NCBI GenBank assembly: GCA_017439085.1
Contig: JAFRTU010000007.1
Location: forward strand, 152,707-216,706
Source of the DNA: Clostridia bacterium
Lineage (GTDB): Bacteria > Bacillota > Clostridia > Christensenellales > Christensenellaceae
Length of the DNA stretch: 64,000 nt
Reading direction: 5' to 3'
This document shows positions 17,403 to 25,477 of the stretch, piece after piece. The number at the start of each line of letters is the position of its first letter. Positions within the stretch are counted from its first letter, which is position 1. Made by a program: the position numbers and the translations under genes. The notes under the pieces are model-generated. The model had not been told where the DNA came from. It searched no databases and saw nothing but the letters and a program-made list of their open reading frames with translations.

Positions 17403-18034
17403 AGATTTCAAGTGTATTTGATGATGAGTTCAGGGAATACGGAAGAGTCATAACCGGATATCCGATGGATGAGCTCATAGAGAGCATGAGATCCATACCT
17501 CTCCCCGAAACGGGAACGGCATATGAACCCGATATCGACGTACTTAAAAAATGCGGAGTCTTCCCTCTTTTCAGCCGGAACCTCTTCGGAGGCCAGGAGA
17601 TAGAGCTCGGGATGTGCTGGGGCAGCAATACGAAACTCAACTGCCTTGAATATCACAGAGACAGTGAGTTCAATGTCGGATCCAATGATTTCATACTCCT
17701 GCTAGCAAAGAGGTGTGACATCAGGGACGGAAAGCTGGACACAAAAAAGGTAGTCGCATTCTTCGTTCCGAGAAGGACCCTTATTGAGGTATTTGCCACC
17801 ACGCTTCACTATGCTCCTTGCGATGCAAAGAGCGGCGGACATTTCAGGGTCGCTGTAGTGCTTCCCAAGGGTACCAATACACCTAAGGAAGACATCATAG
17901 AGATAGATGATGAGGACCGTCTCCTGTTTGCCAGAAACAAATGGCTCCTGGCCCACGAGGACGCTCCGGAGGCAGCTCAAGGTGCGTACATAGGACTCAC
18001 CGGTAAGAATATAGACATCAGTGAATTCATCTGA
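17399..18034 (+). CDS. DUF4867 family protein
   Basis: 211 aa cytoplasmic protein matching DUF4867, an uncharacterised, probably cupin-like family found beside sugar kinases and isomerases in Firmicutes. It has conserved LEYHRDSEFNVG and ATTLHYAPC segments whose His and Glu residues could form a metal site. The ATG overlaps the kinase stop by four bases (17399-17402), so it is translationally coupled. The context suggests a sugar mutarotase, isomerase accessory or lyxose-isomerase-like activity in the same pathway, but this is inference. Confidence 0.8.
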   Translation: MKISSVFDDEFREYGRVITGYPMDELIESMRSIPLPETGTAYEPDIDVLKKCGVFPLFSRNLFGGQEIELGMCWGSNTKLNCLEYHRDSEFNVGSNDFILLLAKRCDIRDGKLDTKKVVAFFVPRRTLIEVFATTLHYAPCDAKSGGHFRVAVVLPKGTNTPKEDIIEIDDEDRLLFARNKWLLAHEDAPEAAQGAYIGLTGKNIDISEFI

Positions 18035-18052
18035 TAGATCAGGAGGAATATC

Positions 18053-19531
18053 ATGACCAATATACCAGTAGTAAAATTAGGACTCATAGCAGTTTCAAGA
18101 GACTGCTTCCCCATCCGTCTCTCCGAGATGAGAAGGATGAACATCAAAAAGGCATACGAGGGTGAACTTTATGAATGCCCCGTCACAGTCGAGAACGAGC
18201 TCGACATGTTAAGGGCAGTCGATGACGTTAAGGAAAAAGGATGCAACGCTTTAGTAGTGTTCCTCGGAAACTTCGGACCTGAAACGCCTGAGACCCTCAT
18301 CGCAGAAAAGTTCGACGGGCCCTGCATGTTCGTTGCTGCAGCCGAAGGAGACGGTGACCTCATAAACGGCAGAGGCGATGCTTTCTGCGGTATGCTGAAC
18401 TGCTCATACAATCTCGGTATGAGACATCTAAAGGGATATATCCCGGAGTACCCTGTCGGTACGGCTGAAGACATTGCGGGAATGATCGAAGACTTCATTC
18501 CTGTCGCAAGGGCGGTCCTCGGAGTAAAAGGGCTAAAGATAATCACCTTCGGTCCACGTCCTCAGGACTTCTTCGCGTGCAATGCCCCGATAAAAGGCCT
18601 CTATGAGCTCGGAATCGAGATAGAAGAGAACTCGGAGCTGGACCTCCTCGTCTCCTACAGAGAGCATAAGGATGACCCGAGGATAGAAGATGTCTGCAAG
18701 GACATGGCTGACGAGCTTGGAATGGAAGGAAACAACTATCCGGAGCTTCTGCCGAGGATGGCTCAGTTCGAGCTCACCCTTTTGGACTGGATAGAGAATC
18801 ATAAAGGCGCAAGAAAATATGTTGCCCTGGCAGATAAGTGCTGGCCTGCATTCCCGAAAGAATTCGGCTTTGAGCCCTGTTTCGTGAACTCCAGACTTGC
18901 TACAAGGGGCATTCCCGTTGCCTGCGAGGTTGACATTTACGGAGCACTCTCGGAATATATAGGCGCATGCATATCGAATGATGCCGTAACTCTTCTCGAC
19001 ATCAACAACTCTGTTCCGAAGAGCATGTGGGAGAGCGAGATAAAGGACAGGTTCCCCTATTCCCTCACCGATACATTCATGGGTTTCCACTGTGGAAATA
19101 CGCCAAGCTGCAAGATGTGCTCCGACAGAGCTGTCAAGTTCCAGCTCATACAACACAGACTCCTTGAACCGGAGGGAAGCGAACCCGATTTCACCAGGGG
19201 CACTCTCGAAGGTGACATCGCTCCTGGAGAGATAACCTTCTTCCGTCTACAGTGCGACAGTGAAGGCAATCTAAGGAGCTATATAGCAGAGGGTGAAGTT
19301 CTGCCCGTAAGGACTACTTCCTTCGGAGGCATAGGAGTGTTCGCTATCAGTGAGATGGGCCGCTTCTACCGCCACGTACTCATAGAGAAGAGATATCCGC
19401 ATCATGGAGCTGTTGCATTCGGACATCACGGAAAGTTCCTGTTCGAGGTCTTCAAGTTCCTGGGAGTGAAGGACATCAGCTATAACCAGCCAAAGGCCCT
19501 TCCATATCCTACTGAAAACCCCTGGGCTTGA
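18053..19531 (+). CDS. L-fucose/L-arabinose isomerase family protein
   Basis: 492 aa protein of the FucI/AraA-like superfamily, expected to interconvert an aldose and ketose using a divalent metal. It carries family segments ALADKCWPAFPKEFG, CEVDIYGALSEYIG (acidic metal ligand region), DINNSVP and the late HHGAVAFGHHGKF with the metal-binding histidines. FHCGNTPSCKMC contains a Cys cluster seen in this subgroup. AGGAGG is close before ATG 18053. With the kinase and DUF4867 gene it forms a complete isomerise-then-phosphorylate module. No aldolase or epimerase follows, so the sugar cannot be fixed from the window. Confidence 0.85.
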   Translation: MTNIPVVKLGLIAVSRDCFPIRLSEMRRMNIKKAYEGELYECPVTVENELDMLRAVDDVKEKGCNALVVFLGNFGPETPETLIAEKFDGPCMFVAAAEGDGDLINGRGDAFCGMLNCSYNLGMRHLKGYIPEYPVGTAEDIAGMIEDFIPVARAVLGVKGLKIITFGPRPQDFFACNAPIKGLYELGIEIEENSELDLLVSYREHKDDPRIEDVCKDMADELGMEGNNYPELLPRMAQFELTLLDWIENHKGARKYVALADKCWPAFPKEFGFEPCFVNSRLATRGIPVACEVDIYGALSEYIGACISNDAVTLLDINNSVPKSMWESEIKDRFPYSLTDTFMGFHCGNTPSCKMCSDRAVKFQLIQHRLLEPEGSEPDFTRGTLEGDIAPGEITFFRLQCDSEGNLRSYIAEGEVLPVRTTSFGGIGVFAISEMGRFYRHVLIEKRYPHHGAVAFGHHGKFLFEVFKFLGVKDISYNQPKALPYPTENPWA

Positions 19532-19566
19532 TACGAGAACATTCATAAAAGAGTCATAAAGAAATG

Positions 19567-19611
19567 TGACCCCCAAAAGTTAGATTCTGGTCTATCTTTT
19601 GGGGGTCTTTT
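19567..19611 (+). terminator. Terminator formed from two fused IS-element ends
   Basis: A perfect 12-bp stem GACCCCCAAAAG/CTTTTGGGGGTC (plus four further pairs) followed by TTTTC. The left arm with flanking bases, TGACCCCCAAAAGTTAGA, is identical to the terminal inverted repeat of the IS element at 53767-55276. The right arm matches the other end with a few changes, and six bases separate the two. It terminates the sugar operon between convergent genes. Confidence 0.85.
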
Positions 19612-19650
19612 CATCTGTAACGTACTATTATGGGCTTTCAGATCTGATGT

Positions 19651-20751
19651 TCACTCTCTTTTGATCTCACCCATATAGTTTCCGGTATTTCCTACGACTT
19701 TTTTCAGAAAATCCTTGAATACCTCCCTGGTAACGCTCCTGGAATCCTCATCCATGCCCCTGTAGCTCCTGTAAAGCTTTATCATTCCCTTGAGTTTGTT
19801 GCTGTTCAGTTCCTTCAGCGTTCCGGAGTTCGTATTCTCGAGTATCCTGTATACTGAGTTAAAGAAGCTCTCCCTCTTCTCAGAGTCAAGATCTTTTAGC
19901 CAGTCCCTGAATGAATCTCTCATAACTATTCCCACAGGAGACAGCATACCGTATTCCGTAAAGGCTTTACCCAAAACTTCCCAGGTATAAAGGTCATGCT
20001 GCTTAAGGCCTTTCTCACAGCTCTTTATCACATGAAGATATTCCCTGTGTCCGAGGAGCGTCCCTATCATGGAAGTCTGAGGAACAATGACTTTTATCTT
20101 CGGAAGCATCTCGTTATACTCACAGCTATTCAGTAATTCGTCATTGAAACCCGGGCCGTCGAAATTGAATACCATCCTTGTGCTGTTTCTGATTTTTTCT
20201 GAAGAGAAGCAGGCTGCATACACAGACAGATTCCCTCCTTTGGAATGTCCAGTGAATATGGCAGGATTTCTAAAGACTTCCAAAACGTCAACAGCATATC
20301 TGGAAGCAGCCTCCTGAGATGGTATCCTCTCCATGAAAGACATGTTGAAATCCTCTTTCCAGCCCGTGAAAGTACTGTCTGTCCCCCTGAAGGCGATCAC
20401 GGGAGTTTCAACTCCGTTTCCATTGTTGCAAAGGAAAGTGACCCCTGCGAACTGGAGCTGCTCCTGTTCATCGAGAATGCTCCTGAACAGAGTCGCCTTA
20501 ACGTCACCGAAACGGACTGAAGCCCCCGCCAGCCTTATGAGCTCAGGATCGTTCTCATTAAGTATCTTTCCCCCTTCATAAAGCTGAGAAGCCGATCTGA
20601 GGGTCACCCTGACGGAACTGTCATCTCCGAGGATCTTCGAAAAATCGAGATACGACAGTCTTGCGAATATGAGTGCATCTATATCATTAAGGGGATCCTT
20701 ATCAAAAGACAAGTCCCCTCTCCATTTTATGTAGTCAAGTATGTTAGTCAT
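19651..20751 (-). CDS. DUF2974 (Mbeg1-like) lipase-fold protein
   Basis: 366 aa alpha/beta hydrolase-like protein of the DUF2974 family. AFRGTDST (about residues 120-127) and the nucleophile elbow TGHSKGGNLS (Ser170) are as in the family, and NFDGPGF follows. Members are cytoplasmic and have no proven substrate; a lipase or esterase is expected. The start MTNILDYIKWRGDLSF is the family-typical N-terminus (ATG 20751), but it lies only two bases after the T-tract of the degV terminator and has no clear ribosome binding site. Leaderless or read-through expression is likely. Confidence 0.82.
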   Translation of the reverse strand: MTNILDYIKWRGDLSFDKDPLNDIDALIFARLSYLDFSKILGDDSSVRVTLRSASQLYEGGKILNENDPELIRLAGASVRFGDVKATLFRSILDEQEQLQFAGVTFLCNNGNGVETPVIAFRGTDSTFTGWKEDFNMSFMERIPSQEAASRYAVDVLEVFRNPAIFTGHSKGGNLSVYAACFSSEKIRNSTRMVFNFDGPGFNDELLNSCEYNEMLPKIKVIVPQTSMIGTLLGHREYLHVIKSCEKGLKQHDLYTWEVLGKAFTEYGMLSPVGIVMRDSFRDWLKDLDSEKRESFFNSVYRILENTNSGTLKELNSNKLKGMIKLYRSYRGMDEDSRSVTREVFKDFLKKVVGNTGNYMGEIKRE

Positions 20752-20753
20752 AT

Positions 20754-20779
20754 AAAAAAGGCCCATATCTCTATGGGCT
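20754..20779 (-). terminator. Terminator after the degV gene
   Basis: Minus strand AGCCCATA-GAGA-TATGGGC followed by CTTTTTT. It directly abuts the ATG of the DUF2974 gene. Confidence 0.8.
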
Positions 20780-20785
20780 ATTTTG

Positions 20786-21646
20786 TCATACAGTCATGAA
20801 CAGGATCCCGAGGCAGTTCGGCCCACAGTGACATCCTATCGTGGTGCTTGCTACGGTAACGTGGATCTCGTTGAAATCCGCATGCTTCTCTATCGCTTTT
20901 CTCACCGTATCCACATAGCTCATGTCTTCAAGTGATGAATATGTGATGAAGATCCTCGAAAGATCGAGAGCCGGATACTGTTCAAGCGTATCCTCCACAT
21001 AATGCTTGAGGACTTTCTTAAGGTTTCCCCTGTATTTCTTTCCTACGCTCATGGATCCGCTCGTATTGTCCACTACTATGCAGGGCTTGAGGTTAAGTAC
21101 TCCTGCTGAGAGTGCAACGACTCCTGAGCATCTGCCGCCTGCATGCATGAACTTAAGGGTATCGAGGATAAAGCTGGTATGGACCTTTCCCCTGAGTCTT
21201 TCTATCCTCTCTTTTATCTCTTCAGGCTCAAGATCTTCGGCTATCATTTCAGCAGCCTTTATGACAAGAAGTCCTATTCCCGTTGAAAGATTGAATGAGT
21301 CGATCACATATACGTGCTCCCCTATTCTTCTTGCAGCCTCCAGACAGTTCTTATATGACGCTGTAAGCGCTCCTCCGAGGGTGAAATGAATGACATCAAT
21401 ACCCTTGTCGGTCCACTGTCTGAAATACTGCTCATAGTCATATGAGTTAATGGCAGCAGTCTTAGGTAACACCTTCCTGTCGAAATACGCATCGTATACA
21501 TCCTTTGGTGTAATTGTCACGTTATCAAGATAATCCTTGTCCTCAAGGATTATATGGTACGGATATATCTCCACATTATATCTGTCTCTGAGTTCCTTTG
21601 TAAGGTCGCAGGTGCTGTCAGAGCTCAGTATGATTTTTCTTTCCAT
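20786..21646 (-). CDS. DegV family fatty-acid-binding protein
   Basis: 286 aa DegV protein (FakB-like fold) that binds a long-chain fatty acid and may present it to fatty acid kinase FakA. Family signatures are ILSSDSTCDLT at the N-terminus, TAAIN and HFTLGGALTASY in the binding pocket, DSFNLSTG, and GGRCSGVVAL. ATG 21646 follows GGAGAG at six bases; an open frame reaching 21739 is unlikely to be translated. FakA is not in the window. The product is normally cytoplasmic. Confidence 0.92.
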   Translation of the reverse strand: MERKIILSSDSTCDLTKELRDRYNVEIYPYHIILEDKDYLDNVTITPKDVYDAYFDRKVLPKTAAINSYDYEQYFRQWTDKGIDVIHFTLGGALTASYKNCLEAARRIGEHVYVIDSFNLSTGIGLLVIKAAEMIAEDLEPEEIKERIERLRGKVHTSFILDTLKFMHAGGRCSGVVALSAGVLNLKPCIVVDNTSGSMSVGKKYRGNLKKVLKHYVEDTLEQYPALDLSRIFITYSSLEDMSYVDTVRKAIEKHADFNEIHVTVASTTIGCHCGPNCLGILFMTV

Positions 21647-21832
21647 ATGTCTCTCCGTTTCATACTGTTTTATATATTTTAACCCCATTGGTGTAAAAGA
21701 TAAACGAAAGAATGACATAAACACTTTCCCAGACGTCATGCAAGGTCGCCGCCAACGGCACGTATTAAAAAACAGCGGTGATTTATGGTATCATATACTG
21801 GAAACATTAGAAGTTCGAAAGGAGCGACTGAA

Positions 21833-22378
21833 ATGGCTAAACTTGAAGTAGGACAGATATTCCCCGATATAGAGGTCGATCTCTTATACGGAGGAAAAAA
21901 GAACATAAAGGAAGTATTCGATGCTGACAAGACCGTGATCTGGTGTCTCAGATATGTGGGATGCACGGTCTGCAGATATGACATACACCTTGCTCAGCAG
22001 AGATATGATGAAGTCACCGCAAAGGGCGGAAAGCTCGTTTTCATGCTGCAGAGCAGAAGGGATATCCTGGAGAAGGAATTCGAGAACATACCTCTCCCCT
22101 TTGACATTATAATGGACCCCGAGATGAAGATCTATGAAGAGCTCGAAATCAAGCCCGCAGCATCCATGGAAGAGCTTGGCGGAGGAAAGATGGGAGAGCT
22201 CATGGAAAAAGGCGCGGCTGCAAAGGCAGCAGGCTTCTCTCACGGAGAATATGAGGGCAACGAACAGCAGCTTCCTGCCATGTTCATGGTGGATAAGGAC
22301 GGAAAGATCGAATTTGCACATTATGCCAAGGACATAATGGACATGCCCGTACTTGACGATGTTCTCAAAATGCTCTGA
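21833..22378 (+). CDS. Peroxiredoxin/thioredoxin-fold protein with CxxC
   Basis: 181 aa redoxin of the AhpC/TSA-like superfamily. The N-terminal MAKLEVGQIFPDIEV and the central RYVGCTVCRYD place a CxxC pair at Cys44/Cys47, where classic peroxiredoxins have a single peroxidatic Cys. A Lys/Glu/Gly-rich insertion (about 125-160) precedes the MFMVDKDGKIEFAHY strand typical of the fold. Expected to reduce peroxides or disulfides in the cytoplasm. ATG 21833 is chosen for AAGGAG eight bases upstream; the frame open from 21785 lacks this. Monocistronic with its own terminator. Confidence 0.85.
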   Translation: MAKLEVGQIFPDIEVDLLYGGKKNIKEVFDADKTVIWCLRYVGCTVCRYDIHLAQQRYDEVTAKGGKLVFMLQSRRDILEKEFENIPLPFDIIMDPEMKIYEELEIKPAASMEELGGGKMGELMEKGAAAKAAGFSHGEYEGNEQQLPAMFMVDKDGKIEFAHYAKDIMDMPVLDDVLKML

Positions 22379-22396
22379 TGATTAACCGATGAACTG

Positions 22397-22425
22397 AGCC
22401 GGTCCTATAAGGACCGGCTTTTCCA
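22397..22425 (+). terminator. Terminator after the redoxin gene
   Basis: AGCCGGTCC-TATAA-GGACCGGCT followed by TTTCCATTTTT. Confidence 0.9.
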
Positions 22426-22505
22426 TTTTTCCGAATAGTCCACAAAAGTGACTCTTTCCGGTCCATCTATGGTATATTAAATAAAAAAACAAAGGATAAT
22501 ATCCA

Positions 22506-24416
22506 ATGAAAAAGATATTTAGGATAACTGCTATTGTCCTGCTCCTCACATTCAGTCTTTCTCTTCTTACCGGCTGTATGAATGGGTTCCTGAAGGATTT
22601 CTTTGAAAAATACTTCGGAAAGATCTCCGAGCTTCCGATACCTGGCTCATCTTCATCATTTGTATCCGAGCCCGTCGGTTCCTCTTCAGAGGTCACTTCT
22701 TCAGGCATCATATCATCATCCGTCGTGCCTGAACCTGAACCGGATCCCGTTATAACTGATGACAGAGCTGATGCTCCTACTGCAATAGAAGATCCGTCAT
22801 ACTCCCCTGATATAGTGGTGAGTTTCGAAAACATGCCCTATAATCAGCTCAGCGCGACCAGGATCTCAGAAAGGCTTAAGGAGATCGGTAAGCTCCTGAG
22901 AATCGAAACGGATCATGAGAAGATCGATGAACTCGTCAATGAAGCCGAGCAGCTCATAGGTGATTACAACTATGCGTTCACTCTTGCGATGATCCGCTCG
23001 GACCTTGATCCCTCGGACGAATACTGGAATGCGGAATATGACTATCTCAGAGACCATTATTATTCCCAGATCTCCATAGCCTCTACGGCATTCCTGAAGG
23101 ATCTGTACCATTCTCCGGAAGCCAAATACATATCCGAGGAATTCGATATTGCGATCCCTGATGATCCCGACGCCGAGCCCGATTATGACGAGGAAGCCCT
23201 TTCCCGACTGAACTCGAAGCTCTCGAAGCTTCTGGGAGACTACTCCGATATGGTCAGCATGTCAACAATAACATATCACGGTGAGGAGTATACCTATTAC
23301 GAGATCAACGCTCTTTCCGATCCTTATGCATACAAGGACGCTCAGGCGATGTGGCTGGACGAATACAATCCGAAGCTTGCCGAGATATATATAGAACTAG
23401 TCAAGACCAGGACCGCCATAGCCAAGCTCATGGGATACGACAATTACCTCGACTATCTGTTTAGCAGTGAAGGCTACTCATATACCCCTGAAATGGCGTC
23501 CCAGCTCATAGACAACATAATAAAATATGTCGTTCCCGAGTTCTCCGAACTTAAGGATATAGGCTATATATACGGCCCTGAGGTCGACGTTCCGTTCGAC
23601 GAATTCATGAAGTGGCTGAAAGATGCCTTCAAGAAGATGGGCGACAATTTTACGGGAGTCCTGGACATACTTGAAAAATACGGACTCTACGATTATGAGG
23701 CAAGGAAATACAAAAAGTCGGAATACACCATCTACATAGACAGATATGAGGTCCCCTTCATGATGACCTGCTATAAACGGGATTTCAGCAGCATCCAGAC
23801 GTTCATACATGAGTTCGGTCATTCATATGAGCAGTACATGTCATACAACAGATATGATGACGATGTGGACATGAGCGAGATATTCTCACAGACCCTCGAA
23901 CTTCTCGTATCCCGTCATTTCGATCTGTATTTCGATATCGATACTACACAGATGCTGCAGTACGATGCTCTCTCCTCAATCTGCCAGACACTGCCGGGAC
24001 AGGCCTTCTTCACTCTTTTTGAGTTCGAAGCATATTCCATGAATGAGGAGGAACTCACGGTCGAAAATCTGAACAAACTGGCAAGGAACTGTGCAGAAAA
24101 GCTGGATCTGTATAATGAGGATTATCCCGATTCATATGCAAGGAACTGGGTAACCGTGAGCCATATATTCGACACCCCTGTTTACACATTCAGCTACGTC
24201 ACTTCTGCAAGCGTTGCGCTCCAGATCTGGAAGATCTCAAGGACAAATGAGCAGAAGGCTTTGGAAACATATGATAAACTCATAACCGCATCCTCCACGA
24301 GTTTCCTTGATATCATAAAGGAAGCAGGTCTCAAGAGTCCCTTCGAGGAAGAGACCATGAAGGATATAGGAAAAATAATCAACAAATATCTGGTAAATGA
24401 AAGCTGGGGAGAATGA
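22506..24416 (+). CDS. M3-family zinc peptidase lipoprotein
   Basis: 636 aa lipid-anchored extracytoplasmic metallopeptidase. It has a signal peptide with lipobox LLTGC (Cys24), then a Ser/Pro/Glu-rich linker (about residues 45-85), then an oligoendopeptidase F-like alpha-helical fold. The zinc motif HEFGH is at 435-439, with the third ligand expected in the DMSEIFSQTLE segment just downstream. It should trim oligopeptides at the cell surface, feeding peptide uptake. AAGGA precedes the ATG. First gene of a run with murG and the HEAT-methyltransferase (overlapping stops and starts). Many relatives are cytoplasmic, so the lipoprotein form is notable but not unique. Confidence 0.92.
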   Translation: MKKIFRITAIVLLLTFSLSLLTGCMNGFLKDFFEKYFGKISELPIPGSSSSFVSEPVGSSSEVTSSGIISSSVVPEPEPDPVITDDRADAPTAIEDPSYSPDIVVSFENMPYNQLSATRISERLKEIGKLLRIETDHEKIDELVNEAEQLIGDYNYAFTLAMIRSDLDPSDEYWNAEYDYLRDHYYSQISIASTAFLKDLYHSPEAKYISEEFDIAIPDDPDAEPDYDEEALSRLNSKLSKLLGDYSDMVSMSTITYHGEEYTYYEINALSDPYAYKDAQAMWLDEYNPKLAEIYIELVKTRTAIAKLMGYDNYLDYLFSSEGYSYTPEMASQLIDNIIKYVVPEFSELKDIGYIYGPEVDVPFDEFMKWLKDAFKKMGDNFTGVLDILEKYGLYDYEARKYKKSEYTIYIDRYEVPFMMTCYKRDFSSIQTFIHEFGHSYEQYMSYNRYDDDVDMSEIFSQTLELLVSRHFDLYFDIDTTQMLQYDALSSICQTLPGQAFFTLFEFEAYSMNEEELTVENLNKLARNCAEKLDLYNEDYPDSYARNWVTVSHIFDTPVYTFSYVTSASVALQIWKISRTNEQKALETYDKLITASSTSFLDIIKEAGLKSPFEEETMKDIGKIINKYLVNESWGE

Positions 24417-25477
24417 TGAAGATAGTATTAACAGGCGGCGGAAGCGCCGGACACGTCACACCGAACCTTGCCCTCGTACCCTATCTGAGGGAAAAGGGCT
24501 TTGAAATATCGTATATAGGATCTAAGACAGGAATAGAGAAAGATATCATAGGAAGAACGGATATCCCCTACTTCGGAATCAGTTCCGGAAAACTAAGGAG
24601 ATATTTCTCCCTTCAGAACTTTCTCGATCCCTTCAGGATCATAAAGGGTTATTTCGAGGCCAAGAAGGAACTGAAGAAGATAAAACCGGACGTGCTCTTC
24701 TCAAAGGGCGGATACGTCTCCGTACCCGTCGTGTATGCCGCACACAGACTGCATATACCGATCGTCACCCATGAGTCCGACTATACTCCCGGCCTTGCAA
24801 ACAAGCTCTCGATACCCAAAGCAGACAAGATCTGCTTCTCATTCGCATCCGCTGCGGAACATGTGGATCCGAAGAAAGCAGTCGTCACCGGAGCTCCCGT
24901 AAGGGATACCCTCTTCACGGGTTCAAGGGAAAAGGCTCTGGAGATGACGCGCTTTAAAGATGACAAGCCGGTACTTCTGATTATGGGGGGCAGCCTCGGA
25001 GCACAGGCAGTAAACGATGCCGTGGATGCCATTATCGACTGGCTTCTCGAAAGGTTCAATATCATACACATAAGGGGCAAGGACAAGCTCAATCATGACC
25101 TTGACGGGAAGGAAGGCTATTCCCAGTTCGAATACGTCGATAATGTAGAGGATCTCTTCTCCGTAACGGATTACATGATATCAAGATCAGGCAGCAATGC
25201 GATTTTCGAGATACTGGCCCTCAGGATTCCGAATCTGCTTATTCCCCTCCCTCTCGAGGCCAGCAGGGGTGACCAGATCCTGAATGCGGAATACTTCCAG
25301 AAGGAAGGATATTCCCTAGTGCTGATGCAGAACGATATCACTCCGGAAATCATGAAAAATAAAGTAGATGAGCTCATAGAAAAGGGTCCCGCCATGAAAG
25401 AGAGCATGGGCAAAAGTGACCTTTCGAACGGAGCCCTCAATATCTGCAACGTCATTTTCGAAACGGCAGGGATCTGA
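24416..25477 (+). CDS. murG: MurG-type UDP-GlcNAc transferase
   Basis: 353 aa GT-B glycosyltransferase that adds GlcNAc to lipid I to form lipid II on the inner face of the membrane. The glycine loop TGGGSAGHV is at residues 6-14, FSKGGYVSVPV lies in the N-domain, THESDYTPGLAN in the acceptor side, and GGSLGAQAVND plus SRSGSNAIFE in the UDP-GlcNAc domain. ATG 24416 (four bases after GGGGAG) is favoured over ATG 24413. It is unusual in lying outside a division/cell-wall cluster, between a peptidase and an RNA methyltransferase gene. Whether it is the only murG of the genome cannot be seen. Confidence 0.93.
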   Translation: MKIVLTGGGSAGHVTPNLALVPYLREKGFEISYIGSKTGIEKDIIGRTDIPYFGISSGKLRRYFSLQNFLDPFRIIKGYFEAKKELKKIKPDVLFSKGGYVSVPVVYAAHRLHIPIVTHESDYTPGLANKLSIPKADKICFSFASAAEHVDPKKAVVTGAPVRDTLFTGSREKALEMTRFKDDKPVLLIMGGSLGAQAVNDAVDAIIDWLLERFNIIHIRGKDKLNHDLDGKEGYSQFEYVDNVEDLFSVTDYMISRSGSNAIFEILALRIPNLLIPLPLEASRGDQILNAEYFQKEGYSLVLMQNDITPEIMKNKVDELIEKGPAMKESMGKSDLSNGALNICNVIFETAGI

